Counted from the stretch's first letter, positions 17,340 to 26,829 are shown. The stretch: 64,000 nucleotides of DNA from Terriglobia bacterium (GCA_020073525.1 JAIQFA010000004.1:62001-126000); one strand, 5' to 3'. Notes: generated from the sequence alone by a model not told the origin. A program made the numbers and translations.

Positions 17340-19856
17340 ATGGAAATCTCAAGGATCTCCAAAACTACCGTCGGCAAGTTTGCGTGTGCTCTTCTGATCG
17401 GCATCGCGGCTACGGCGGCGCCCGCGCAGCAGTCTCGAGCCGATGTGGACAAGCGGGTCGATTCGATCCTCGGCCGGATGGCGCTTGAAGAGAAAATCAT
17501 ATACATCGGCGGCATCAACGATTTCTTCATCCGCCCGCTTCCCCGCGTCGGGATTCCAGAATTGAAGATGTCCGATGGCCCGATGGGTGTGCACGACTAC
17601 GGCCCAACCACTGCGTACCCCGCTGGCATTGCACTCGCGGCTTCATGGGACACCGAACTCGCGCGCCGAGTCGGCGCAATGATGGGCGACGATGCCCGCG
17701 CCCGTGGCGTTCATTTCATCCTCGCGCCTGGCATGAATATCTATCGCGCTCCCATGTGCGGACGCAACTTCGAATATCTTGGCGAAGATCCATTTCTGGC
17801 GTCGAAGATGGCGGTTTCGCTGATTAAGGGGATTCAGAGCCGCCGCGTCATTGCCACCGCCAAACATTTCATGGGCAATAACCAGGAGTACGACCGCCAC
17901 AACGTCAGTTCCAATATCGATGAGCGGACGATGCGCGAGATTTACCTCCCCGCCTTCGAAGCTTCGGTGAAAGAAGCAAGGGTCGGCGCGATCATGGATT
18001 CCTACAACCTGGTCAACGGAAACCACATGACGCAGAACAACTACCTCAACAACCAGATCCTCAAGAAGGAATGGGGATTTCGAGGCATCCTGATGTCCGA
18101 CTGGGATTCTACCTATGACGGGGTTGCCGCCGCCAACGGAGGTCTCGACCTGGAGATGCCCACCGGCAGGTTCATGAACCCGCAGACCCTGGTGGCAGCC
18201 GTGAACGCGGGAAAAGTTTCCGTCGCCACCATCGACGACAAAGTCAGACGAATTCTGCGCACCGCAATCGAGTTCGGATTCTTCGACTCCCCACAAACAG
18301 ATCCGTCCATACCCGCATACAGCCAACCCGGACGCGAATTAGTACAGCAAGAAGCTCGGGAGAGTATGGTCCTGTTGAAAAACTCTGGGAGCCTGCTGCC
18401 GCTCGATCCATCGAAAGTGAAAACCATCGCGGTCCTGGGGCCAGATGCCTATCCCGCGGTTCCCGGTGGGGGTGGAAGTTCTCAAACCATCCCGTTCAAC
18501 GCAGTGAGCTTCATGGAAGGCATCAGCAATTACCTCGGGAGCAAGGTGAACGTCCTCTATGCGGTGGATAGCCCGCCGCTCACCGAGATTTTCCAAAAAC
18601 GCCAGTTCGTCACCGCTCCCGGAGGCGATCCCGGTTTCAAAGCGGAATACTTCAATAGCGAGGACTTGGCAGGCTCCCCGGCGCTGATCCGCACCGATCG
18701 GCTCATCGCGTTTCAGTGGGGAGAAGGCAGCTACGCCGCCGATGGGCCAGTCGATCATTTTTCGGCCCGCTGGACCGGCTACTTCATTCCCAAGACTTCG
18801 GACGACTACAAGTTCTATACCTCAGCCGATGACGGGGTCCGGCTCTTTATAGATGATGGGCGGGTCATTAATGACTGGCAACGCCATGCGGTAACGCTCA
18901 ATTCCTATACGCGGCATCTCGAAGCGGGACGCGCGTACAAGATCCGGCTGGAATACTTTGAAGCGACCGGATCCGCCAGCGTCAGTTTCGGAATCGCGAG
19001 CGCAGGGGAGTTTGTGGGCCATGATGCGAAGCCCATCGCTGCCCAGGCCGACGTCGCCATCATCTGCGTCGGCTTCGACCCTTCCACCGAAGGCGAAGGT
19101 TCGGACCGCACCTTCCGGCTGCCCGGTGGCCAGGACGAACTGATTCGCCAGATCAGCAGCGTGAACAAGAACACGATCGTCGTGATCACTTCGGGCGGGA
19201 GCGTGGACATGACGCAATGGATCGATCACATCCCCGGTGTCATCGAGGGATGGTATCCCGGGCAGGAAGGCGGCCTCGCGCTGGCGCAGATACTCTTCGG
19301 CGAATACAGTCCTTCCGGCAAGCTGCCCGTATCGTTCGAGCGCCAGTGGGAAGACAATGCGACGTTCCACAGTTACTACCCAAAGCCGGGAGAGAAGCAA
19401 GTGGAATACTCCGAAGGAGTTTTCCTCGGATACCGCCACTTCGATCGCGACGGTGTGAAGCCGCTTTTTCCCTTTGGCTTCGGTCTCTCTTACACAACCT
19501 TCGCCTACCACAACTTGAAGGTGACGCCGGACACTGGAAATCTCAATCAGCCGGTCATGGTCTCGTTTGACCTGGAAAATACCGGACACCACGAAGGCGC
19601 GGAGGTCGCGCAAATATACGTAGGCGACGCTCACGCTAGCGTCCCACGTCCGGTCAAGGAACTGAAAGGATTCGCGCGGATCGAACTGAAACCCGGCGAG
19701 TCCAGGCACGTCAGCGTAGCGCTCGATCGCCGGGCATTTTCTTTTTACGATGTAAAGAAAAAGGACTGGAGCGCGGAACCCGGCCAATTCGGCATTCTGG
19801 TTGGCAGCTCATCCGACAAGATCGAACTGCAAGGCGTTTTTACACTCCAACCGTGA
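17340..19856 (+). CDS. Secreted GH3 glycosidase with inserted PA14 domain
   Basis: An 838-residue enzyme from ATG 17340; the track's TTG at 17331 is too close to the AGGAA site. Residues 1-30 form a signal peptide ending in PAQQ. The GH3 barrel carries KHFMGNNQE and GILMSDWDS with nucleophile Asp254. The alpha/beta sandwich is split by a PA14 domain at about residues 425-550 (EYFNSEDLAG to ASVSFGI), a carbohydrate-binding module that shapes the active site in some beta-glucosidases. A fibronectin III-like domain closes the protein. Activity could be beta-glucosidase, beta-xylosidase or alpha-L-arabinofuranosidase; the context favours a hemicellulose or arabinogalactan side-chain role. It overlaps the following gene by four bases (GTGA). 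Confidence 0.88.
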   Translation: MEISRISKTTVGKFACALLIGIAATAAPAQQSRADVDKRVDSILGRMALEEKIIYIGGINDFFIRPLPRVGIPELKMSDGPMGVHDYGPTTAYPAGIALAASWDTELARRVGAMMGDDARARGVHFILAPGMNIYRAPMCGRNFEYLGEDPFLASKMAVSLIKGIQSRRVIATAKHFMGNNQEYDRHNVSSNIDERTMREIYLPAFEASVKEARVGAIMDSYNLVNGNHMTQNNYLNNQILKKEWGFRGILMSDWDSTYDGVAAANGGLDLEMPTGRFMNPQTLVAAVNAGKVSVATIDDKVRRILRTAIEFGFFDSPQTDPSIPAYSQPGRELVQQEARESMVLLKNSGSLLPLDPSKVKTIAVLGPDAYPAVPGGGGSSQTIPFNAVSFMEGISNYLGSKVNVLYAVDSPPLTEIFQKRQFVTAPGGDPGFKAEYFNSEDLAGSPALIRTDRLIAFQWGEGSYAADGPVDHFSARWTGYFIPKTSDDYKFYTSADDGVRLFIDDGRVINDWQRHAVTLNSYTRHLEAGRAYKIRLEYFEATGSASVSFGIASAGEFVGHDAKPIAAQADVAIICVGFDPSTEGEGSDRTFRLPGGQDELIRQISSVNKNTIVVITSGGSVDMTQWIDHIPGVIEGWYPGQEGGLALAQILFGEYSPSGKLPVSFERQWEDNATFHSYYPKPGEKQVEYSEGVFLGYRHFDRDGVKPLFPFGFGLSYTTFAYHNLKVTPDTGNLNQPVMVSFDLENTGHHEGAEVAQIYVGDAHASVPRPVKELKGFARIELKPGESRHVSVALDRRAFSFYDVKKKDWSAEPGQFGILVGSSSDKIELQGVFTLQP

Positions 19857-21864
19857 TCGGAGCATTCTTGATCGAGATTGTGTTAAATCGGAGGCCGGCG
19901 ATCGGCCGCAGTCTCTTCGCACTTCCTATCTTGTGCTGTGCGCTGTCTCTGCTGGCGGCCGCGGACCCAGTACTTCCCTATCTGCTCAGCGACCACATGG
20001 TCCTGCAGCGAGGCCGTGAGATCAACATCTGGGGCAAAGCAGCTGCGGCCGAGAAGATCTCAGTCAGCTTGGCAGGGCACACGCGTACGGTTAATGCGAA
20101 TTCCAGAGGCCGTTGGGTCGTGCATTTCGCAGCCCTGCCGGCGGGCGGACCGTTCACGCTCAAAGTGGCCGGCAAGAAAACCATCCGCATTAAGGATGTG
20201 ATGATTGGCGAGGTCTGGATTGCGTCCGGCCAGTCCAACATGGCCTTTGCCATGAGCGGATCCGCCGGTGCAGCCGAGGAGATCCCAAAGGCCGATTACC
20301 CGAACCTCCGGCTGTTCACGGTTCCAAAACGAGACGCACTCGATCCGCAACCTGACACCCTGCCGGCAAAATGGCAGGCCTGCACTCCTGACACAGTAAA
20401 GGAATTCTCCGCGGTCGCATACTATTTCGCGCGCGATCTTCATCGCAAGTTGAATGTACCCATCGGCATCATCGAGAGCGCCTGGCCCGGTACAACCATC
20501 GAGGAGTGGATTGCCCCCGAGGCGGCTCAGCGCGATCCGCAAATCAGGCCCATGCTCGACGAATGGAACCATTCCGAAGGTGACGCATTCACTGCCAATC
20601 GAACCCCATTCGATCTCGAGTTCGATGACTTCGAGTTGCTTCCAGACCCATCGGGCTCCGGCAAACCGCTTTCGCTTGCCACCTTCGATGACGGGCGCGC
20701 CAGCACTGCTCTCGGCGGTAATTGGTCCTACGACTGGAAAGAGGCTCCCTAGACGACATTCGAGCTCATCGCTCCCGGACGTGGCGGAACGGATTCGCCG
20801 CTCACGTCGCGGGTGCTATCGATGCCTCCGACGGTTCGCGCGTAGTGGCCAAATTCCACCAGGATGGATCGCCCGCGGACCTGAGCACTTATGCCGGCCT
20901 CCGCTTCTGGGTGCGCGGCAACGGCTCGTTTCGCCTGCACTCCCTTCAGCCGACGATCACTGACTGGGACGACTACGGCACGCAATTAATGCATGCATCG
21001 GCTGACTGGAAGCCGGTCACCATCTGGTTCCGCGATCTGCGACAGGAAGGGTGGGGAGTAGTCAACGATTTGACTCCGTCGACGCTAACCGGCTTCTCGA
21101 TCGAAAACGTTCCGACTAGCGGCTACCCGCATCGCCCCGCGTCCGGCCTATATCAAGGGATGATTGTTCCGCTGCTTCCATACCCGTTCCGCGGCGCGAT
21201 CTGGTACCAGGGGGAGAGCAACGCACCGAAGGCGCAGCAATATCGGCTTTTGCTGATTGACCTCATCCAAAGTTGGCGATCCGCCTCGCATAATAAGGAT
21301 ATGCAGTTCCTGGTTGTGCAATTACCAAATCACGGGGCGGTTCCAGAGCAACCAACCGAATCCGACTGGGCAGAGTTGCGTGAAGCGCAGTTACTCACGG
21401 CGAAACAACTCCCCGGTACGGGCTTGGCGGTGACAATTGATGTGGGCGATCCCAAGGACATCCATCCCCATCGCAAAGCCGAAGTCGGTGAGCGGCTCGC
21501 ACTTTGGGCGATGGGTACTACATATAAGGAACCGATCGTCTTTTCCGGACCCTTATATGACTCCATGGCAATCGAAGGGAATAAGATCAGAATTCGATTC
21601 ATCCACACCGGCAGCGGCCTGCTGGCAAAAGGCGGAGTCCTGCAAGGATTCTCAATCGCAGGCTCGGACCAAAAGTTTTATTGGGCCTCGGCGGAAATCG
21701 ATGGCGATTCTGTCGTTGTTTCCACTCCCCAGGTTCCGGCCCCTCTGGCGGTCCGCTATGCCTGGGCCGACAGCCCGGAATGCAACCTCTATAACAATGA
21801 TGGCTTGCCCGCGTCTCCCTTCCGCACGGATACATGGCGCTTTGCGACTCGAGCCCAGCAATGA
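19853..21864 (+). pseudogene. Sialate O-acetylesterase-like gene broken by a stop and a frameshift
   Basis: Two track ORFs (19853-20752 and 20722-21864) are halves of one protein of about 670 residues. The first half has a signal peptide, DHMVLQRG and the SGNH block GEVWIASGQSNM with the catalytic Ser. The second has AIWYQGESNA and GDPKDIHPHRK, which carries the Asp/His pair. An extra jelly-roll-like domain lies between them. The first frame hits TAG at 20750-20752, continues sensibly (TTFELIAPGRGG), then needs one extra A near 20788 to enter the second frame (NGFAAHVAGAIDA). Such enzymes remove O-acetyl groups from sugars. Unless both lesions are assembly errors, no full product is made. It overlaps the GH3 stop and the xylulokinase remnant start (ATGA). 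Confidence 0.85.
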
Positions 21865-22053
21865 ATCGAGATATCAAGTTCCTCGGGATTGATGTCGGCA
21901 CTGGCGGCACACGCGCTCTGATCACGGACGAGCGCGGGAAGGTCGTTGCATCCGGAGCCGAGGAACACACACCGTTTGCATCTCCGCAACTGGGATGGGC
22001 GGAGCAGATTCGACGAGGTGCTCCCGCCCGCAATTATCTGGTGCGCCCAACGT
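21861..22053 (+). pseudogene. Xylulokinase (FGGY) remnant with internal deletion
   Basis: The ATG overlaps the esterase TGA. The first 49 codons read as a xylulokinase N-terminus (FLGIDVGTGGTRALITDE up to LGWAEQ). At about 22008 the frame changes and a second kinase block appears (DEVLPPAIIWCAQR, bases 22012-22053). In intact kinases that block lies several tens of residues further on. The rest of the roughly 500-residue protein is absent. I infer a deletion inside a once-complete xylB whose 3' part was also lost before the GH42 gene. Confidence 0.7.
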
Positions 22054-22159
22054 TGGCATCCAGCAGGCCGCGCCATGCATCTGCCCAAAGAATCGGACGA
22101 CACCTGATCGGGAAAGACAATCACCGTCGTCCCATAGGTGCGTATTTCTTGGAGGAACC

Positions 22160-24268
22160 ATGCCATCACCTCGTGTCATCTCGCTTGTAGCCGCTTATCT
22201 CCTGGTCACGCTGTTTGCTGCAGGCCAACCAGACTCCAGAGCTGCGTCCGCGCAAAAATCGGCTGCCATTCCCACCCAGATCCCCGGGCAAGACGCGATT
22301 CTGATGGGCACCGATTGGTATCCCGAGCAGTGGCCCGAGTCGCGCTGGGAAGAAGACCTTCGCATGATGGAAGTCGCGAACCTGAAGGTCGTCCGCATTG
22401 CCGAGTTTGCCTGGAGCCGAATGGAGCCCTCCGAAGGCCACTATGATTTTGACTGGTTGGATCGCGCGATTGCTCTCGCCGCCAAGCATCACATCGTCTC
22501 GGTAGTGGGCACACCGACAGCAGGGCCTCCCGCATGGCTGACCCAGAAATATCCCGACACTCTGCGTGTGGACGAGCACGGCCAGCGCGCCACGCACGGC
22601 AATCGCGCGCATGGTTCGGTGAGTTCCCCGCGCTATCGCGACTTCTGTCACCGCATTGCCGAGCAGATGGCTCTTCACCTCGGACACAATCCCAACGTAG
22701 TCGGCTGGCAAATTGACAATGAATACGGCTATGCCATGATGTCCTACGACGACATCACGCGCCAGCAATTTCAGGATTGGCTGAAAGCGAAATACAAAAC
22801 GCTCGACAACTTAAATACCCTTTGGACCACCTCGTACTGGAGCCAGACTTATGACAACTGGGAGGAAATCCCGATTCCAATTGGCGGCCACAATCCCGGT
22901 CTGATGCTGGATTGGAAACGCTTCGTCACCTATTCCTGGACCTCCTATCAACAGAATCAGATTGACGCCATCCGCCAACACGCCGACGCGCGCCAGTTCA
23001 TCACCGGCAACTTCATGGGTTTCTTCGACGGATTCGATCACTATCCGATCACCGAGCCGCTCACCTTCGCCTCCTGGGATGACTACGTAGGCAGCGGCCA
23101 CGTCGATCCCGCATTTAACGGCCTCTCCCACGATCTGACCCGCGGCTTCAAGCGGCAGAACTTCTGGGTGATTGAGACGCAGCCCGGAGCCGTGAACTGG
23201 GCATCGGTCAACAATTTCCTGAATCGCGGTGAAGCGCGCGCCATGGCGTGGCAAGCCATCGGCCACGGCGCCGACGACGTCAATTACTGGCAGTGGCGGA
23301 GCGCGCTCAACGGGCAGGAGGAAATTCACGGCGTTCTCGTCGGCCCTGACGGCACGCCTGTTCCGTTCCTGGACGAGGTCAGTCAGACGGCTCATGAGTT
23401 TGCTCAGGTCGAGAGCAGCTTCCGCGACACGACACCTGTCTCACAGGTGGCGTTGCTTTATTCCTATGACAGTCACTGGTCGATTCAGTTCCAGAAACAT
23501 ACCGAGAAATACGACGATGTGGTCTTGCTGAAGAGCTATTACCGCGCGCTGCGGCAAATTTCGCAGTCGATCGATGTGGTCAGCGCCTACGCCCCGCTCG
23601 ATAGCTACAAGCTCGTGGCCGCGCCCGATCTGAACGTGCTGCCGAAGGATCTTGCGGATCACTTGCTGGAGTATGTGCGCAATGGCGGCCATCTCGTCCT
23701 GGGTCCACGCTCCGGCCTGAAAGATGAATTCAACGCTCTCTTGCCACAACGACAGCCGGGATTCCTCGTCGACGCTCTGGGGGCACGCGTCGAGCAGTAT
23801 TACGCCCTTGAAAAAGATTTCCCCGTTTCCGGCGCGTGGGGCAACGGAGAAGCAAGCATCTGGGCGGAACAACTGAAGACTCAGGCTCCCGGCGGCGAAG
23901 TCCTTTTGCAATACGGCAAGAGCAACGGATGGCTCGACAATCAGCCGGCCGTCATCACGCGCGCCTACGGCAAGGGCCGAATCACCTACATCGGCGCGAT
24001 CCTGGACGACAAGCTGATGGCGGCGGCAGCCGAATGGATGACGCACAAGTCCGGAGTTACGCCGGTGTTCGGGCCGGTGCCGGAGGGCGTCGAGGTCAGC
24101 CGCCGTGTCGGCCCCGGAAAGCAAGTTTTCGTTCTCATCAACTACTCGCAGGATACCCGCCGAGTGAATCTGCCTCATGCCATGAATCTTGTGCTCGGCG
24201 GCAAGCAGGGCGACGCGGTCGATCTGCCTCCATACGGAGTCGCCGTCGCTGTAGATAACCGCAAGTGA
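22160..24268 (+). CDS. Secreted GH42 beta-galactosidase (second copy)
   Basis: A 702-residue enzyme. ATG 22160 has GGAGG 5 bases upstream; the track's 21995 start would run through the xylulokinase remnant. A signal peptide (LVAAYLLVTLFAAGQ) leads to a barrel beginning GTDWYPEQWPE. The proposed acid/base is Glu188 in GWQIDNEYG and the nucleophile Glu339 in FWVIETQPG. An amidotransferase-like domain and a C-terminal beta domain follow. It should cleave beta-galactosides outside the cytoplasm. It keeps the canonical GH42 WYPEQWPE motif, whereas the copy at 15234 has AAYYTEYMP, so the pair is not a recent duplication. Confidence 0.9.
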   Translation: MPSPRVISLVAAYLLVTLFAAGQPDSRAASAQKSAAIPTQIPGQDAILMGTDWYPEQWPESRWEEDLRMMEVANLKVVRIAEFAWSRMEPSEGHYDFDWLDRAIALAAKHHIVSVVGTPTAGPPAWLTQKYPDTLRVDEHGQRATHGNRAHGSVSSPRYRDFCHRIAEQMALHLGHNPNVVGWQIDNEYGYAMMSYDDITRQQFQDWLKAKYKTLDNLNTLWTTSYWSQTYDNWEEIPIPIGGHNPGLMLDWKRFVTYSWTSYQQNQIDAIRQHADARQFITGNFMGFFDGFDHYPITEPLTFASWDDYVGSGHVDPAFNGLSHDLTRGFKRQNFWVIETQPGAVNWASVNNFLNRGEARAMAWQAIGHGADDVNYWQWRSALNGQEEIHGVLVGPDGTPVPFLDEVSQTAHEFAQVESSFRDTTPVSQVALLYSYDSHWSIQFQKHTEKYDDVVLLKSYYRALRQISQSIDVVSAYAPLDSYKLVAAPDLNVLPKDLADHLLEYVRNGGHLVLGPRSGLKDEFNALLPQRQPGFLVDALGARVEQYYALEKDFPVSGAWGNGEASIWAEQLKTQAPGGEVLLQYGKSNGWLDNQPAVITRAYGKGRITYIGAILDDKLMAAAAEWMTHKSGVTPVFGPVPEGVEVSRRVGPGKQVFVLINYSQDTRRVNLPHAMNLVLGGKQGDAVDLPPYGVAVAVDNRK

Positions 24269-24295
24269 TTCACAGTCTGGACAGCGACACCCTCG

Positions 24296-24326
24296 GCAGA
24301 CTGACAATTCCGAATTGTCAGTCTGC
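24296..24326. other. Strong inverted repeat after the GH42 gene
   Basis: A 14-base-pair perfect stem (arms GCAGACTGACAATT and AATTGTCAGTCTGC) with a three-base loop, 28 bases after the GH42 stop. There is no T-tract after it, so it may be a weak terminator, an RNA-stabilising hairpin or a protein-binding site. Confidence 0.6.
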
Positions 24327-24433
24327 TCGGCTTCCGGATGAAAAGGGTGACAAATCGTGCCGCTCCCTTCGGCACCCACGCTGCCTCTTGACCGCCTTCG
24401 CCGCTCCCGATAGCCTCTTTTCATCACCCTTTC

Positions 24434-25234
24434 ATGGCCGCCTCCGACACTCCCGACGCTCGGCCTGTAAGTGATTCACGGGAGGGCACTTCCGCGCACA
24501 CGCGTGCCTCGGAAGACAAGCAACTTTCTCCCCCGAATGGGGTTTCTACTGATGTGAGCAGCGTGGCCATTGATGGCGGAGTGCTCGATCGGGGGCTGCT
24601 GAACCGGGCGGGAGCGTCGTCGTCTGCGCCCGTTACCATGGCAAATTCCCTCGAGGCCGTTTCCGACGTCGACGTGATGCTGCGGGTGAAGACAGGTGAC
24701 GAGTCCGCCTTCGCATACCTGGTTCAGAAATACCGACGGCCGATGGTCGGATTCATGTACCGCTTGTGCCACAACCCGTCGACCGCCGAGGAGCTGGCGC
24801 AGGAAGTGTTTCTGCGCGTGTACCGCTCGCGCACGAGCTACGAGCCGAGCGCCAAGTTCACGACCTGGCTGTATCGCATCGCGACCAACCTGGCGGTGAA
24901 CCACGCGCGCGATACGCGCCACGAGCGTCCGGAGAATACGCTGCGCCTGGATGAACCGGACCAGGAAACGGGCACGACGCCCGACTTGGCCGACGACTCG
25001 CTCACCGCGGAAGAACAGATCTTGAAGCGGGAGCGGCTGGCGGCCATCCGCAGCAAAGTGAACGCGCTGCCCGAGCGCCAGCGCGTGGCGGTTATCATGC
25101 ACAAGTATCAGCAAATGGATTACCGCGAGATCGCGGGCGTGCTGAAGCTGAGCGAGTCCGCCACCAAGTCGTTGCTGTTCCGCGCCTACGAGACATTGCG
25201 CGAGCAGCTCAAAGAGTTTGTTTCGGGGAAGTAG
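24434..25234 (+). CDS. ECF-type RNA polymerase sigma factor
   Basis: A 266-residue sigma70-family protein. Region 2 spans LVQKYRRPMVGFMYRL to FTTWLYRIATNLAVNH and region 4 spans LPERQRVAVIMHKYQQ to KSLLFRAYETLREQL, the usual ECF layout. The first 68 residues are low-complexity and Ser/Asp-rich, unlike most ECF factors. No ribosome site precedes ATG 24434, so translation from ATG 24638 (MANSLEAV) is a real alternative. The anti-sigma gene follows after 11 bases, so its activity is probably controlled by sequestration at the membrane. Confidence 0.85.
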   Translation: MAASDTPDARPVSDSREGTSAHTRASEDKQLSPPNGVSTDVSSVAIDGGVLDRGLLNRAGASSSAPVTMANSLEAVSDVDVMLRVKTGDESAFAYLVQKYRRPMVGFMYRLCHNPSTAEELAQEVFLRVYRSRTSYEPSAKFTTWLYRIATNLAVNHARDTRHERPENTLRLDEPDQETGTTPDLADDSLTAEEQILKRERLAAIRSKVNALPERQRVAVIMHKYQQMDYREIAGVLKLSESATKSLLFRAYETLREQLKEFVSGK

Positions 25235-25245
25235 AGGGAAGCTGT

Positions 25246-25746
25246 ATGAATTGCACTCAAATTCGCGAACTGTTGCCGGACCTGGCCGCTGGCATGGACG
25301 CTTCGACACCGGAGGTCGAGAAGCATATCGCATCTTGTGGCGCCTGTGCCGCCCATCTGCGCGACTTGAAGAACACCATGGCACTGCTGGATGAATGGCA
25401 GGCGCCCGAGCCGTCTCCATATTTCGACACCCGTCTACAGGCGCGTCTGCGCGAGGAAATGGCGCGCCCGGCTGCGGGATGGCTGAGTTGGCTGCGGCGT
25501 CCGGCGTGGGCCATGTCGCTCGCTGCCGTACTATTTGCTGGAGCGCTGACAATGGGCACAGTAGGCAAGTCGTATATCTTCGTGGCCGAAGGCATTCCGA
25601 CCGGGCCTCCCCCCCTCGCGCTGCCGGTGCAGCCGGGAACGGCGGTCGGCGATCTGCAGGCGTTGGAAAGAAATGACGAGTTGTACGCCGATTTCGATAT
25701 GCTCGACGACCTTCAGGTGCAGGACGACGTGACGGCGAATCCGTAA
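25246..25746 (+). CDS. Anti-sigma factor with zinc-finger (zf-HC2) domain
   Basis: A 166-residue protein. The N-terminus has MNCTQIRELLPDLAAG and HIASCGACAAHL, the H-x3-C-x2-C zinc-binding anti-sigma motif. One transmembrane helix (AMSLAAVLFAGALTMGTVG) follows near residues 85-105, leaving an Asp-rich tail outside the cytoplasm. It should hold the upstream ECF factor inactive until a signal, often redox or envelope stress, releases it. It lies 11 bases after the sigma gene and is followed by a secreted DUF3106 protein that may belong to the same unit. Confidence 0.85.
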   Translation: MNCTQIRELLPDLAAGMDASTPEVEKHIASCGACAAHLRDLKNTMALLDEWQAPEPSPYFDTRLQARLREEMARPAAGWLSWLRRPAWAMSLAAVLFAGALTMGTVGKSYIFVAEGIPTGPPPLALPVQPGTAVGDLQALERNDELYADFDMLDDLQVQDDVTANP

Positions 25747-25758
25747 GATTGCTTTTCT

Positions 25759-25817
25759 GTAGAGACGCGGCTTGCCGCGTCTCCCGCAGCCGAGACGGGG
25801 CAAGCCCCGTCTCTACG
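25759..25817. repeat. REP-like double hairpin, family A (GAGACG/CGTCTC)
   Basis: Two adjacent hairpins lie inside one larger inverted repeat: GAGACGCGGCTTGCCGCGTC, then GAGACGGGGCAAGCCCCGTC, bounded by GTAGAGACG and CGTCTCTAC. The copy at 36106 is the same element in the opposite orientation. Confidence 0.85.
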
Positions 25818-25831
25818 ACAAGGGACAATTC

Positions 25832-26494
25832 ATGTTGGGCCGGAAAAAAATTGCGAGCTGTCTGGCAGTGCTTCTACTGCTGAGCCCGTCGTTTGCCCAA
25901 ATCCGGCGCTCGCCTCCGCCACCTCCGCGGCAACAGCATCCGCAATCGCAACATGCGGATGGGCAATGGCACCGCTTTCAGAAAGAAGATCATCCGAACT
26001 CCGGCCGTCCCAACGAATTCCGTCCGCCTCAAAATCAGCCCGGCCACGCCGGAAACTGGTTACGACGCTACAAAGATCTCCCCCCGGCACAGCAGCGCCG
26101 CGCGCTGGAAAATGATTCGCAATTTCGCCGGCTTCCACCGCAGCGACAAGCCGAATTGCAAAGGCGATTGCAGCGTTTTTCCAGCCTGCCTCCGCAACAG
26201 CAGGAGCGCGTGCTTAACCGGATGGAAACCTGGGAACACCTGACGCAGAACCAGAAGCAGCAAGCGCGGCAACTCTTCCAGGAGTTCCGGCAGTTGCCGC
26301 CGGACCGTCGCCAGGCCGTGAACCGAGCGATCCGCAGCATGCGCGGCCTCAGTCCGGAACAGCGCGACCAACTCATCAACTCCGACCAGTTCAGGAGCGC
26401 GTTCTCGCCCTATGAACGTAGCCTGCTCGGCGGAGCCGCGCACCTCCCGTTGGCTCCCGGCGACGGCATCCAAGCCGGTCCACCTGAGGAATAA
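25832..26494 (+). CDS. Secreted DUF3106-like protein
   Basis: A 220-residue protein from ATG 25832 (AGGGA upstream; the track's start lies in the repeat). A signal peptide (ASCLAVLLLLSPSFAQ) is followed by a Pro/Gln/His-rich linker. Residues about 90-190 are a DUF3106-type region of repeated short helices with LPPQRQAELQRRL, LPPQQQERVLNRM and LPPDRRQAVNRAI motifs. The repeats suggest an elongated helical periplasmic protein. Position after the sigma/anti-sigma pair suggests it may be an output or a sensor component of that pair. Function is unknown. Confidence 0.75.
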   Translation: MLGRKKIASCLAVLLLLSPSFAQIRRSPPPPPRQQHPQSQHADGQWHRFQKEDHPNSGRPNEFRPPQNQPGHAGNWLRRYKDLPPAQQRRALENDSQFRRLPPQRQAELQRRLQRFSSLPPQQQERVLNRMETWEHLTQNQKQQARQLFQEFRQLPPDRRQAVNRAIRSMRGLSPEQRDQLINSDQFRSAFSPYERSLLGGAAHLPLAPGDGIQAGPPEE

Positions 26495-26646
26495 GGTGCT
26501 GCCCCTAAAGGGGCGTCTGATTTTGTAGGGAATTACGGCATCGCTGAAGCGATACCCTGATACGAACCCCGGTCTCTCCGCAATCTACTGGAAGCAAGTA
26601 ACCGAGAACCGGGAACTGAGAACTCCAAGCTAGAAGCTAGCAGTCC
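26495..26646. repeat. Convergent intergenic region packed with short repeats
   Basis: It contains GCCCCTAAAGGGGC (26501-26514, also present at 36180-36193 over the rbfA stop), then GCATCGCTGAAGCGATAC and a run of degenerate GAGAAC/TAGAAGCTAG repeats (about 26598-26644) like those near 40730, 45705 and 57590. The first hairpin may end transcription of the DUF3106 gene, although its T-run is short and offset. Confidence 0.6.
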
Positions 26647-26829
26647 CTACCGCCGAATCAGCGCCATCACCCATCCCGCGAGAAAAACTCCGCCGACGAA
26701 GAGCGCGAAACAGTAGAGGCCGTACTTGACCTGTTCCATGGTCGAGTTACGCTGGGTGATGCCGAAGACGATCGACGCGAACAGCGCGAACACCACCGCA
26801 GCCGAGAAGTGCGACAAGTTGATGGTCAC
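26647..26829 (-). CDS. Small two-helix membrane protein
   Basis: A 60-residue protein with two hydrophobic helices (AAVVFALFASIVFGIT and YGLYCFALFVGGVFLAGWVMAL) and a basic C-terminus (ALIRR). Its ATG overlaps the stop of the DUF6677 gene by four bases (ATGA), a sign of coupled translation and of a real gene. It is the last gene of the three-gene minus-strand unit. I do not recognise the family. Confidence 0.7.
   Translation of the reverse strand: MTINLSHFSAAVVFALFASIVFGITQRNSTMEQVKYGLYCFALFVGGVFLAGWVMALIRR

Noticed and set aside
21995-22159. 55-residue N-terminal extension of the second GH42
   Set aside because: The region is xylulokinase remnant; ATG 22160 has GGAGG and begins a signal peptide.
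24476-25828. 450-aa minus-strand ORF opposite the sigma and anti-sigma genes
   Set aside because: It is a high-GC shadow of two well-recognised genes and shows no domain of its own.
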